Of a DNA stretch of 26,334 bases, positions 1 through 8,071 are shown piece after piece. Position numbers and translations under genes: made by a program. Each line of letters begins with the position of its first letter. Position 1 is the stretch's first letter. The DNA comes from a virus, in the IMG/VR virus record IMGVR_UViG_3300020411_000462, positions 1-26,334 of that record. The stretch is one strand, 5' to 3'. Below the pieces are notes generated by a model that made no database searches, was not told where the DNA came from, and worked only from the letters and a program-made list of their open reading frames with translations.

Positions 1-417
1 AAGGCAGTGCATTTAGCTTATGTTTATATTGCTGCTGGTACATCTGGTGACTTCACTGATGATACTAAGGTTGCTGATGTTGCATCTTCTGTAACTATTG
101 GTACACAACCTGCTTCTTCTACATCATCTTCTGGTGCTGGTACGTTTGCGAACCTTGCTACAAGTACAACAGGAACACCTGGAACTCTCACATATCAGTG
201 GCAGCGTCAAACTGCATCTGGTAAGCGTTGGGTTAACCTTGCTGCTGACACAGACACAGGTATTACTTATACTAACTTCACTACAGCCACACTTGGCTAC
301 ACTGGACTTGGTGGTGCTACCTTAGATGGTTACAAGTACAGAGTTAAGATCAACTCTGCTGGTGGTACTGAGGAAGTAATCTCCAACGGAGCTGCGACTC
401 TAACATTCGGAAGCTAA
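1..417 (+). CDS. Ig-like domain protein, 3' end (probable virion structural protein)
   Basis: The reading frame is open from the first base, so the gene starts upstream and only its last 138 residues are visible; the GTG at 7 is an internal codon. The segment is rich in Ser, Thr, Gly and Ala. Its C-terminal ~80 residues have the pattern of an immunoglobulin-like beta sandwich: a TYQWQ strand, an alternating Thr/Leu/Gly stretch, then GYKYRVKI and a final AATLTF strand. Such domains are common at the ends of phage head-decoration and tail proteins, where they bind carbohydrate or host surfaces weakly. A virion role is inferred from composition and fold pattern only. It ends four bases before the next gene, with no terminator seen. 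Confidence 0.75.
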   Translation, partial: KAVHLAYVYIAAGTSGDFTDDTKVADVASSVTIGTQPASSTSSSGAGTFANLATSTTGTPGTLTYQWQRQTASGKRWVNLAADTDTGITYTNFTTATLGYTGLGGATLDGYKYRVKINSAGGTEEVISNGAATLTFGS

Positions 418-420
418 TGA

Positions 421-777
421 ATGAATATTCGTGAACTGGACCATGAAAATTGGTTATTCTTTGCAATTAAACATTATAACAACCCGTTGTCCGTCACCTA
501 TCAAGATTTTGAAGAGGACTTGAAGAGATTCAAGTATATCAAAAGATTATTGAAAAGGTACGAGACAACGGGAGAGCTGAAGACTCACCTGATACTTAAT
601 CATGTAATAGTTTTATATAATGTTTTTGATGATGCAGCAACCCCGCTGCTATTTTATAGAGTAGAGGCAACATATTGGTCTATAATTAAGGCGTTTATGT
701 TGTTTCTAAATAGATTACCACCCAAACTTAACGAGGATGTTGACGAGGAATGTCTGAAAGAACTGAACCTAATCTAA
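421..777 (+). CDS. Conserved-looking small cyanophage protein of unknown function
   Basis: This 118-aa protein starts at ATG 421, just after the TAATGA at the end of the preceding gene. It is mixed charged and aromatic (many Tyr, Phe, Leu), with a Lys/Arg-rich helix-like stretch (KRFKYIKRLLKRYE, about residues 35-48). A hydrophobic central part (HLILNHVIVLYNVFDDA) looks like a buried helix rather than a membrane span. It resembles a small hypothetical protein I associate with T4-like cyanophages, but I recognise no catalytic motif and give no function. Its last 28 bp overlap the start of the coiled-coil gene at 750, suggesting translational coupling. Confidence 0.75.
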   Translation: MNIRELDHENWLFFAIKHYNNPLSVTYQDFEEDLKRFKYIKRLLKRYETTGELKTHLILNHVIVLYNVFDDAATPLLFYRVEATYWSIIKAFMLFLNRLPPKLNEDVDEECLKELNLI

Positions 778-1457
778 AAGAAGAGATCAATTCTGCTGGT
801 GATGGATCTGGACTCCAGTTGCCACCTGCTTTTGTCATGGTAAATCCTAGACAACATCGTAAGTATAAGAAAAATAATGAAACCGTTGATGGGCGTACTA
901 AAGGTGCTCGCTCTCTCTTCGACCGTATCCAAAAAAGAAAAATGAAAGAAGAAACTAATGTAACAGAAGCTCTGACTACAGATACTGAGAGAGCTCAAAA
1001 ACAGATCCAGCAAGGTAAGAAACTGGGTCGTCAAAAGGATCTCCAGAAAAAACGTGGAGAAGCCAAAGAGAAAATGATGCGTAAAACCAAAGAGATGGAT
1101 ACGCTCATGAAGGCACGTCTTTCTGATTTTAAAAAGAAAGCATCTGCACAAACAAAAAAACTCAAAAAAGAGGAAACTGAAGTGACTACTGAAATTATGA
1201 ATGAAAAACAAGATGTAATCCAAGTTGCATTAGATGTAGCTACATCAGAATTGAATCCACAAGGTGAAGGATCATTTGCTAAGATCCAGTTTGCTGACAA
1301 TTCTGTACAGAATTTAGATAACTTCTCTGCTAAGAGAATTGCTGCATGTTATGCACAATTAGATGATACACATAAGCAACAGTTCCAGTATATGCTGAAC
1401 AAAGATGCTTCTACATACCAATCTGCACTTGATTTTGCCGTAAGAAACTCAGGGTAA
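750..1457 (+). CDS. Coiled-coil protein of unknown function
   Basis: This 235-aa protein begins at ATG 750 inside the end of the previous gene; GAGGA at 733-737 is a possible ribosome site. Residues about 55-155 are almost entirely Lys, Glu, Arg, Gln and Met, the composition of a long charged alpha-helical coiled coil. The last ~60 residues form a less charged domain (FAKIQFADNSVQNLDNFSAK onward) that reads as globular. Scaffold-like or nucleic-acid-associated roles would fit, but nothing shows either. The stop TAA shares a base with the next ATG (TAATG at 1455-1459), so the two genes are probably coupled. Confidence 0.75.
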   Translation: MSERTEPNLKEEINSAGDGSGLQLPPAFVMVNPRQHRKYKKNNETVDGRTKGARSLFDRIQKRKMKEETNVTEALTTDTERAQKQIQQGKKLGRQKDLQKKRGEAKEKMMRKTKEMDTLMKARLSDFKKKASAQTKKLKKEETEVTTEIMNEKQDVIQVALDVATSELNPQGEGSFAKIQFADNSVQNLDNFSAKRIAACYAQLDDTHKQQFQYMLNKDASTYQSALDFAVRNSG

Positions 1458-1855
1458 TGTCTGAAATTAATGGTGCAATACTAGAAAGATTAGAAAAAGT
1501 AGTTGACTCTCTTCAGGATAATTCTGTGAAGATGGGTCAACTTCTTGCTGTACACAATGAAAAACTTGATAAACAGGATAGGATAGATGCAGTATTATTC
1601 GAGAAAATTGAATCGGTTCATAGGGAAGTTAACAGAAGGTCTGAAGAAATTAAGAAGGGATGTGAGAGAGATATTCGCCTTGTAGATGACCGCCTTAGGG
1701 TCATGGAGAAGAAGATGTGGACTATCTTTGGTGCTCTGTCCATCATATCCTTCCTTGTATCCACACCAGGACAGGCACTTCTGAGAAACTTGACACCTCA
1801 GCAATCTCCTGCTACTATATCAGCAGTAGAAACGCCTTCGATTGAGCTATCTTGA
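1457..1855 (+). CDS. Coiled-coil plus C-terminal transmembrane protein (XhlA-like topology)
   Basis: This 132-aa protein starts in a TAATG overlap. Residues about 5-85 are heptad-like and charged (ILERLEKVVDSLQ, then VLFEKIESVHREVNRRSEEI), predicting a coiled coil. One hydrophobic helix follows at about 87-103 (MWTIFGALSIISFLVSTPG) and then a short polar tail. A soluble coiled coil followed by one membrane helix is the topology of XhlA-type hemolysin/holin-associated proteins and of some spanin-like accessory proteins. The lysis link is inference from topology only. Its end contains a strong sigma70-like promoter and overlaps gp61 by 14 bp. Confidence 0.7.
   Translation: MSEINGAILERLEKVVDSLQDNSVKMGQLLAVHNEKLDKQDRIDAVLFEKIESVHREVNRRSEEIKKGCERDIRLVDDRLRVMEKKMWTIFGALSIISFLVSTPGQALLRNLTPQQSPATISAVETPSIELS
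1790..1818 (+). promoter_or_regulatory. Putative host sigma70 promoter upstream of gp61-nrdA-nrdB
   Basis: A perfect -35 TTGACA (1790-1795) is followed by a 17-bp spacer and TACTAT (1813-1818). The -10 is preceded by TGC, the extended -10 signature. Transcription would start near 1825, about 17 bp before the gp61 TTG codon. The site lies inside the preceding coding sequence, as phage early/middle promoters often do. Not experimentally supported here. Confidence 0.5.
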
Positions 1856-2831
1856 TGTTAAGTACATAAATTTAATATCTCCTCGTCTGACTCTCTTCAC
1901 TAAGAAGAAGGCAGACCTTTTTAATTTTAGGTGTCCTTACTGTGGAGACTCGAAAAAGAGGAAGAACAAGGCGAGAGGATATTTGTTTAAGATTAAAAAC
2001 AATTTCACCTACAAATGTCACAATTGTGGTGTTGGTAGGTCTCTTGCTAACTTTATAAAAGATCAAGATTTACATCTTCATGATCAGTATGTCATGGAGA
2101 AATTTAAAGAAGGCAGCACTGGTAAGGGTACTGCAACTCCTAACCCAAAACTTAATTTTTCAGTACCAAAATTTGTTTCAAAAGGAGTTGATCTTGAGAG
2201 GATTTCAGAGCTAAATATTGAACATCCAGCACGAGTTTATCTTGAGCAGCGTGGTATCAAAGATCTAGATTACTTCTATTATTGTCCCAAATTTAAGGAA
2301 TGGACAAACAAACAAAAGAAGACATTTGATACTCTGAGACAAGATAGTCCTCGTATTATAATACCATTCAAAGATAAAGACGGAAAACTCTTTGGTTACC
2401 AAGGCAGATCGCTAGCTCCTAAGGCAAAAATAAGATACATTACGATCATGCTGGACGAAGATAAACCTAAGATCTTTGGACAGGACAGAATAGATTATGA
2501 AAAACCGATTTACATTGTTGAAGGACCGTTTGACAGTACCTTCATTCAGAATTCCGTTGCGATGGCTGGGTCTGATGTTGATATTCGGACGTTTGGCTGG
2601 AGCAATTATATTTGGATATATGATAACGAGCCACGTAACAGAGAGATCGTCAACCGAGTCTCCAAGTCAATCGACAGAGGAGATAAGGTAGTGATTTGGC
2701 CAAAAAATATTCAACAAAAGGACATCAATGACATGCATTTAGCTGGACATGATGTTCAAACTCTGGTAGAATCAAACACCTATCAGGGACTAACCGCAAC
2801 CCTTAAATTTAACGATTGGAAAAAAGTATGA
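1842..2831 (+). CDS. 61: DNA primase (T4 gp61-like)
   Basis: This 329-aa protein matches T4 gp61, which makes RNA primers for lagging-strand synthesis with the gp41 helicase. An N-terminal zinc site is visible: CPYC (C31, C34) and CHNC (C59, C62). The C-terminal half has the TOPRIM catalytic fold: YIVEGPFDS with Glu227, the acidic IYDNEPRN motif at 259-266, and KDINDMHLAG near 293-302. The length is close to T4's (about 340 aa). The only reasonable start is TTG at 1842, because no in-frame ATG precedes the zinc finger. It overlaps the upstream gene by 14 bp and joins nrdA by an ATGA overlap at 2828-2831, which fits coupled expression of replication and dNTP-supply genes. Confidence 0.93.
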   Translation: MSYLDVKYINLISPRLTLFTKKKADLFNFRCPYCGDSKKRKNKARGYLFKIKNNFTYKCHNCGVGRSLANFIKDQDLHLHDQYVMEKFKEGSTGKGTATPNPKLNFSVPKFVSKGVDLERISELNIEHPARVYLEQRGIKDLDYFYYCPKFKEWTNKQKKTFDTLRQDSPRIIIPFKDKDGKLFGYQGRSLAPKAKIRYITIMLDEDKPKIFGQDRIDYEKPIYIVEGPFDSTFIQNSVAMAGSDVDIRTFGWSNYIWIYDNEPRNREIVNRVSKSIDRGDKVVIWPKNIQQKDINDMHLAGHDVQTLVESNTYQGLTATLKFNDWKKV

Positions 2832-5146
2832 CAAACGGGCATGGAAATATCAAAGTTCTCAAGCGAGATGGAACTGAGACCACTCTTAATCTTGATAAGA
2901 TTCATAAGGTAGTAGAGGAAGCTTGCGAAGGTCTGGGAAGCGGTGTGAGTGCCTCTCAGGTAGAAATGAATTCTGGTCTTCAATTCTATGATGGAATTGA
3001 GACTAAGGATATCCAAGAAATTCTAGTGAGATCTGCTAGTGATCTTATTAGTTTAGATGCACCTAATTATCAGTTTGTTGCTGCTCGTCTTCTTCTATAC
3101 GGAGTATACAAACAGGTATTTGGATCCGAGTGGGTTCGTGGTCTTCCTAGCGTATATGACCATGCGTTACACTGCACTAACAAAAACGTATATGATCAGG
3201 ACATTCTTGGTAAATATACAGAAGAAGAGTGGAGCAAAATCAATTCATGGATCGATCATGGACGTGATGAGCTATTTACATATGCTGGTCTTCGCCAAGT
3301 AGTTGATAAGTATCTTGTTCAAGATCGTAGTTCTGGTGTGGTTTATGAATCACCTCAGTACATGTACATGATGATTGCTGTAACACTATTTCAAAATTAT
3401 ACAGACAATCGTTTAGAATACATTAAAAAATACTATGACGCAATCTCAAAGCACAGAATCAACATCCCAACCCCGATCATGGGGGGTGTCAGAACACCCA
3501 TTCGTCAATTTGCATCTTGTGTTCTGGTTGATAGTGATGACACCCTCGATAGTATCTTTAGCTCTGATATGGCTATTGGCAAATATGTCGCACAGAGGGC
3601 TGGTATCGGTATTAACGCAGGCAGAATCAGGGGAATCAATTCTAAAATCCGTGGGGGAGAAGTTCAACACACAGGTGTGGTCCCCTTCCTCAAAAAATTT
3701 GAATCAACTGTTCGTTGCTGTACGCAAAACGGTATTAGAGGAGGATCAGCTACTGTCCACTTTCCTATCTGGCATCAAGAAATCGAAGACATCCTCGTCC
3801 TCAAAAACAACAAAGGAACCGACGACAACAGAGTCCGAAAGTTAGACTATAGTATACAGATTTCAAAACTATTTTATGAACGCTTTATCGAGAACGGAGA
3901 GATTAGTTTATTCTCTCCTCATAATGTTCCTGGTCTTTATGATGCTTTCGGAACTGAGTCTTTTGACGAACTCTACAGACAATACGAGTCCGATGAGACC
4001 ATCCCTAGAAAGACTATTGCTGCCCAAGAATTAATTCTTGACCTCCTTAAGGAGAGAGCAGAGACTGGTCGTTTATATATTATGAACATTGACCATTGTA
4101 ATAGTCATAGTTCATTCTTAGATAAGGTAAATATGAGTAACCTCTGTCAAGAGATTACTTTACCAACAACACCATTACAACATATTGATGGCGAGGGTGA
4201 GATTGCATTGTGCATCTTATCCGCTATCAATATTGGTAAGATCAATAAGATAGATGAAATTGAAAACCTTTGCGACCTAGCAGTCCGTGGTCTAGAGGAA
4301 CTTATTGATTATCAGAACTATCCTGTTAAAGCAGCAGAACGTAGTACACTTGCACGTCGTTCTCTTGGTATTGGTTATATCGGACTAGCACACTACCTAG
4401 CTAAACAGGGATACAAATATGACGATCCAGCAGCATGGAAAGCAGTCCACGATTTATCTGAATCTTTCCAGTATTATCTACTCAAGTCCAGTAACGAAAT
4501 TGCAAAAGAAAAAGGGAAGTGCGAATATTTCAATCGCACCAAGTATGCAGAAGGTATCCTCCCAATCGACACTTATAAACGTGACATCGATGAGTTCTGT
4601 GGGAGTGAATTAAAACATGATTGGGAACATCTTAGAAAGTCTATCTTGGAACACGGTCTTAGGCACTCAACATTGTCCGCACAAATGCCTTCAGAGAGCA
4701 GTTCCGTTGTGTCAAATGCAACAAATGGAATTGAACCACCTAGAGGATTCTTGTCCACTAAAAAATCAAAGAAAGGACCTCTTAAGCAGATTGTTCCGTC
4801 TTATGGATCTCTAAAAAATAATTACACATTGTTATGGGATATGAAGGACAATGATGGTTACATTAAAATTGTAGCTGCCATGCAGAAATTCTTTGATCAA
4901 GCAATTTCTGGCAACTGGTCATATAATCCAGAGAATTATGACAATAATGAAGTTCCTGTTTCTATCATGGCAGGAGACCTTCTTAAAACATATAAGTATG
5001 GATGGAAGACCTCTTACTATCAAAATACATATGATCAGAAAGGAGAAGAACCTGAACTTACTGATGAAAAGAAACAGAGTATAGCAGATTTGCTTACAGA
5101 CATTCTAGAAACAGAGGAAGAAGATTGTGACAGTTGCAAAATTTAG
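2828..5146 (+). CDS. nrdA: Class Ia ribonucleotide reductase, alpha (large) subunit
   Basis: This 772-aa NrdA reduces ribonucleoside diphosphates to deoxyribonucleotides together with NrdB. The N-terminal ~95 residues look like an ATP-cone (KVLKRDGTETTLNLDKIHKV), implying allosteric control. The catalytic set is complete: Cys231 and Cys462 as the redox pair, Cys440 as the thiyl-radical residue in NMSNLCQEI with Asn438 and Glu442, and the C-terminal CDSC pair (C767, C770) that exchanges electrons with glutaredoxin or thioredoxin. I chose ATG 2828 (ATGA overlap with gp61) over TTG 2816, which would add only four residues. A glutaredoxin gene lies about 5.2 kb downstream, and nrdB follows with a short overlap. 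Confidence 0.96.
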   Translation: MTNGHGNIKVLKRDGTETTLNLDKIHKVVEEACEGLGSGVSASQVEMNSGLQFYDGIETKDIQEILVRSASDLISLDAPNYQFVAARLLLYGVYKQVFGSEWVRGLPSVYDHALHCTNKNVYDQDILGKYTEEEWSKINSWIDHGRDELFTYAGLRQVVDKYLVQDRSSGVVYESPQYMYMMIAVTLFQNYTDNRLEYIKKYYDAISKHRINIPTPIMGGVRTPIRQFASCVLVDSDDTLDSIFSSDMAIGKYVAQRAGIGINAGRIRGINSKIRGGEVQHTGVVPFLKKFESTVRCCTQNGIRGGSATVHFPIWHQEIEDILVLKNNKGTDDNRVRKLDYSIQISKLFYERFIENGEISLFSPHNVPGLYDAFGTESFDELYRQYESDETIPRKTIAAQELILDLLKERAETGRLYIMNIDHCNSHSSFLDKVNMSNLCQEITLPTTPLQHIDGEGEIALCILSAINIGKINKIDEIENLCDLAVRGLEELIDYQNYPVKAAERSTLARRSLGIGYIGLAHYLAKQGYKYDDPAAWKAVHDLSESFQYYLLKSSNEIAKEKGKCEYFNRTKYAEGILPIDTYKRDIDEFCGSELKHDWEHLRKSILEHGLRHSTLSAQMPSESSSVVSNATNGIEPPRGFLSTKKSKKGPLKQIVPSYGSLKNNYTLLWDMKDNDGYIKIVAAMQKFFDQAISGNWSYNPENYDNNEVPVSIMAGDLLKTYKYGWKTSYYQNTYDQKGEEPELTDEKKQSIADLLTDILETEEEDCDSCKI

Positions 5147-6308
5147 AACCAAAAAACCTATGACTAGCGTAGAACATATGACGGTATTTAATACCGATGA
5201 AGTGGATACTACTAAAGGACAAATGTTTTTTGGTCCTCCATTAGGTGTCCAACGATATGATAAGTTTAGATATCCTATCTTTGATAAGTTGACACAAAAT
5301 CAATTAGGCTTCTTCTGGAGACCAGAAGAAGTTTCTTTGCAGAAAGATAGAGCAGATTACCAGACATTAAATGCTGCACAGAAGCATATATTTACTAGTA
5401 ATCTAAAGTATCAGATATTATTAGACTCTGTACAGGGTCGTGGTCCTGGTATGGCATTCATGCCATATTGTAGCTTACCAGAACTTGAAGGATGTATGAA
5501 TATATGGCAGACCATGGAGATGATCCATAGTCGCTCATACACCCATATTATTAAAAATGTATATTCAGATCCCTCTGATGTTTTTGATCATATTCTAGAC
5601 GACGAGAAGATCCTTGCACGTGCTCAATCAGTTACTAAAGCATATGATGAGTTTATTAACGCAGCACATGAGTATGATCAAAGCAATCTCTGGAAAGATG
5701 GTTGGAGAGATCATATTAATTCTGAATGGACATTAAATGACCTTAAACGTAAACTTTATAGAGCAGTTGCAAATGTCTACATCCTCGAAGGAATCAGATT
5801 CTACGTATCCTTCGCTTGTTCCTTCGCTTTTGGTGAACTTAAACTCCTTGAAGGATCGGCTAAAATCATTGGTCTTATTGCGAGGGATGAATCGCAACAC
5901 ATGACTGTCTCTCAGAATATTCTTAATAACTGGATGAAAGATGATGATCCAGAAATGAAGAAAATTGCTGAGGAAGAAGAAGAACATGTCTATGATATGT
6001 TTCGTGAATCTGTAGAAGAAGAGAAGCTATGGGCAGAGTATCTGTTCAAAGATGGATCTATCATTGGTCTTAATGATAAATTACTACAGAAGTATGTTGA
6101 ATGGACTGCTAATCGTAGATTAAAAGCGATTGGATTGAAGGCGATATTCGATACTCCTATTAGCAATAATCCTCTTCCATGGACTGCACATTGGTTATCC
6201 TCTAAGGGTATGCAAGTAGCTCCACAGGAGACAGAGGTTGAATCTTATCTAATCGGGAGCATAAAACAAGATGTCAAAAAAGACACCTTCGCAGGGTTTC
6301 AGTTATAA
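5127..6308 (+). CDS. nrdB: Class Ia ribonucleotide reductase, beta (small) subunit
   Basis: NrdB houses the diiron-tyrosyl radical cofactor that starts catalysis in NrdA. All ligands can be read: Asp100 (LLDSVQG), Glu131 and His134 with radical Tyr138 in EMIHSRSYTH, Glu221 (EGIRFYVSF), and Glu255 and His258 in RDESQHMT. The C-terminal tail (DTFAGFQL) is the type of peptide that docks on NrdA. GTG 5127 has a Shine-Dalgarno-like GAGGAAG at 5114-5120 and overlaps nrdA by 20 bp. However, ATG 5160 or ATG 5178 would put the N-terminus closer to the E. coli length, so the exact start is uncertain. The 3' end overlaps the next gene by 38 bp. Confidence 0.95.
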   Translation: MTVAKFRTKKPMTSVEHMTVFNTDEVDTTKGQMFFGPPLGVQRYDKFRYPIFDKLTQNQLGFFWRPEEVSLQKDRADYQTLNAAQKHIFTSNLKYQILLDSVQGRGPGMAFMPYCSLPELEGCMNIWQTMEMIHSRSYTHIIKNVYSDPSDVFDHILDDEKILARAQSVTKAYDEFINAAHEYDQSNLWKDGWRDHINSEWTLNDLKRKLYRAVANVYILEGIRFYVSFACSFAFGELKLLEGSAKIIGLIARDESQHMTVSQNILNNWMKDDDPEMKKIAEEEEEHVYDMFRESVEEEKLWAEYLFKDGSIIGLNDKLLQKYVEWTANRRLKAIGLKAIFDTPISNNPLPWTAHWLSSKGMQVAPQETEVESYLIGSIKQDVKKDTFAGFQL

Positions 6309-6762
6309 TTTTGAAATTGTCTTTGACAAGGAAAAAGAAACAACCCTACAAAAAATAAAAAGGTGGATCAGTAAACAGAAACCACCTTACAATACTATTC
6401 TTAAATATCTTTTTTCATACATAGAAAAATGGTACTGGGATGGTAAAGTCTTACAGACCATGGCGGGGGTTGATTTAGAGACTAAAAAGTTACATGAATT
6501 ATGGGAGGCAGATGACAGACAAATCACCCCACACATCGTGGAGACAGGAGTATTTGGAAACGAAGGCTGGTCTATCCAAATTTCAAATCCAATTGTTGAA
6601 AGAGGGACCGAAATCTCTGTCCCAAAGTTGGTTACTCCAAGCAATGTACGGTCAGTGGAAAAGGATGAAGGGAATACCCCCAGACCCAGAACCACCAAAC
6701 TGTCAGAGCAGCATGAAGGAGTGGGAAGAATCAATCAAGAAATATCAGACCCATGGGAATGA
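6271..6762 (+). CDS. Protein of unknown function downstream of nrdB
   Basis: This 163-aa protein starts at ATG 6271 inside the nrdB end, with GGGAG at 6255-6259 as ribosome site. The first ~75 residues are basic and aromatic (LQKIKRWISKQKPPYN, then YIEKWYWDGK) and look helical. The middle has beta-like hydrophobic alternation (WSIQISNPIVERGTEISVP). The last ~45 residues are polar and probably disordered. I recognise no family. Position immediately after nrdAB and before pebS suggests membership of the same transcript but no particular job. A second reading frame is open across its 3' half (6494-6766), so the true product of that half deserves a check. Confidence 0.65.
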   Translation: MSKKTPSQGFSYNFEIVFDKEKETTLQKIKRWISKQKPPYNTILKYLFSYIEKWYWDGKVLQTMAGVDLETKKLHELWEADDRQITPHIVETGVFGNEGWSIQISNPIVERGTEISVPKLVTPSNVRSVEKDEGNTPRPRTTKLSEQHEGVGRINQEISDPWE

Positions 6763-6765
6763 GTG

Positions 6766-7401
6766 ATGAATCTTTGGAAAAATTATAAAACCGTTGTCTC
6801 AGATGTCTTTCCTGATATAGAATTTGTTGAGAGACATGCTGAATGGACTAGTGATAAGGGTGTAAACCTGACTGCTGATTTGTATAAGGGTGATCATATT
6901 ATCAAGTCTAGACAAATTGAAATATGGGATGATAAATCTTGTAGTATTCATAACAATATAATATATCCTAAGACAGGATCTAATTTACCCTGTTTTGGTA
7001 TGGATCTCATGGGAATGAGTGACAAGAGAGTTGTTATTGTGTTTGATTTTCAACATCCTGTAGAAAAATACCTATTTTATACACCAGATCTACCTAAATC
7101 TGAGGGTACATATAGATTTTTTGAAGCAGGTAATCATTTCTCTGACAACATTGTTGTTAGATATTGTAAACCAGATGAAGTGGATGAATATTTACCACTA
7201 TTTGAAAAATATCTGAGGTTTTATAAAAATATGTTGGATGAAAATCAACCAACTGGTACAGATACTTCAGAGTACATTGATTTCGACAAGTATATGATAA
7301 GACTTGACCCTATTTCAGGGTATTTGTCTAATAGATTTGGCAAAGAAGAGGCTCAAACTTTAATTAAAGAATTCTTTTTCAGTTATGCGACACATAGTTA
7401 A
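6766..7401 (+). CDS. pebS: Phycoerythrobilin synthase (ferredoxin-dependent bilin reductase)
   Basis: This 211-aa protein strongly resembles the phage PebS described from cyanophage P-SSM2, which reduces biliverdin IXalpha to phycoerythrobilin in two ferredoxin-dependent steps. The signature YPKTG...LPCFGMDLM carries the first catalytic aspartate (Asp80, equivalent to Asp105 of the P-SSM2 enzyme). DFDKYMIRLDPISGY carries the second (Asp181). Other PebS-like blocks are VIVFDFQHP, YRFFEAGNHFS and VRYCKPDEVD. ATG 6766 is preferred to GTG 6763; both lie at the TGA of the previous gene. The N-terminus is about 20 residues shorter than P-SSM2 PebS. It overlaps pcyA by 17 bp. No heme oxygenase lies in the window to make the substrate, so host biliverdin or a phage gene elsewhere must supply it. 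Confidence 0.93.
   Translation: MNLWKNYKTVVSDVFPDIEFVERHAEWTSDKGVNLTADLYKGDHIIKSRQIEIWDDKSCSIHNNIIYPKTGSNLPCFGMDLMGMSDKRVVIVFDFQHPVEKYLFYTPDLPKSEGTYRFFEAGNHFSDNIVVRYCKPDEVDEYLPLFEKYLRFYKNMLDENQPTGTDTSEYIDFDKYMIRLDPISGYLSNRFGKEEAQTLIKEFFFSYATHS
7304..7332 (+). promoter_or_regulatory. Possible sigma70 promoter upstream of pcyA
   Basis: TTGACC (7304-7309), a 17-bp spacer and TCTAAT (7327-7332) match the sigma70 consensus at 10 of 12 positions with ideal spacing. It lies inside the pebS 3' end, about 53 bp before pcyA. Chance matches of this quality occur in AT-rich DNA, so this is only a candidate. Confidence 0.3.
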
Positions 7402-8071
7402 TGACCTAGCTAATATTATTCGCAAACATCAAGAAACTCTACCTAACATAGAGGAAATGGATGTTGATGATAAGTTTAGAGAAGTCTACAAAGAAACAGA
7501 AGATGGTAAACTAACCATTGAGAATGATATGCACGTGTGTACTGGATTACGCAAGGTCCATATGGAAATTGCTAGTCTAGGACCATTAGATATCTTGCAT
7601 TGTATTTGGTATCCAGATCCTGAGTTTAATTTACCTATTTTTGGTGCTGATATTGTAGCTAATAAGAGCAAGGTCACTGCTGCTATTACAGATATCTCTC
7701 CTGTAGATGGTATAGAACATTCAATCTATGAAGATATCTCTGATATTAGTAGATACTATAGTTTTAAACATAATAGAGAGATCCCTGCATGGGGTACTAT
7801 TTTTTCACCGTACTGTAAGTTCGCAAGATTAGATGATGAAGAAGATATTGATGTATTTTGTAATGTAGTTAACGAATATCTAGATGTATATGTTGGTGCT
7901 GTCTGGAAAGCTACTATGAATAGTCGTGGAGCAGAACAGAGATGGATGGCACAGTCTAACTACTGTACTAATCAGAGAAAGAATGATAAAACTAGAAAAA
8001 TTTTAGAAGCTTATTTTGGTGTGCGTTGGGCAGACCAATATATAAACCAAGTATTGTTTGATGAACCATAA
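7385..8071 (+). CDS. pcyA: Phycocyanobilin:ferredoxin oxidoreductase, phage type
   Basis: This 228-aa protein is a PcyA-type ferredoxin-dependent bilin reductase; cellular PcyA converts biliverdin IXalpha to phycocyanobilin by four-electron reduction. The core reads RKVHMEIASLGPLDILHCIW and then LPIFGADIV. Glu61, His72 and Asp89 correspond to the Glu76/His88/Asp105 catalytic set of Synechocystis PcyA, with the same 17-residue His-Asp spacing and an 11- rather than 12-residue Glu-His spacing. Further conserved-type blocks are AAITDISPV and a Trp/Asn-rich C-terminal helix region. The start ATG lies inside the pebS end (17-bp overlap), so both enzymes, which use the same substrate, are probably co-translated. 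Which bilin this protein makes cannot be settled from sequence alone. Confidence 0.9.
   Translation: MRHIVNDLANIIRKHQETLPNIEEMDVDDKFREVYKETEDGKLTIENDMHVCTGLRKVHMEIASLGPLDILHCIWYPDPEFNLPIFGADIVANKSKVTAAITDISPVDGIEHSIYEDISDISRYYSFKHNREIPAWGTIFSPYCKFARLDDEEDIDVFCNVVNEYLDVYVGAVWKATMNSRGAEQRWMAQSNYCTNQRKNDKTRKILEAYFGVRWADQYINQVLFDEP

Noticed and set aside
774-1223. 149-codon minus-strand frame opposite the coiled-coil gene
   Set aside because: It is Phe/Ser/Leu-rich because it reads the antisense of Lys/Glu codons (AAA/GAA give TTT/TTC); no start signal or family pattern.
2816-2827. TTG 2816 as the nrdA start
   Set aside because: It would add only four residues before ATG 2828, and the ATGA stop-start overlap with gp61 at 2828 is the usual arrangement in this block.
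6304-6352. TATAAT at 6304-6309 and TTGACA at 6323-6328 near the nrdB end
   Set aside because: They are in the wrong order for one promoter. The -35 partner of the first (AAGACA, 18-bp spacer) and the -10 partner of the second (TACAAA, 18-bp spacer) are both weak.
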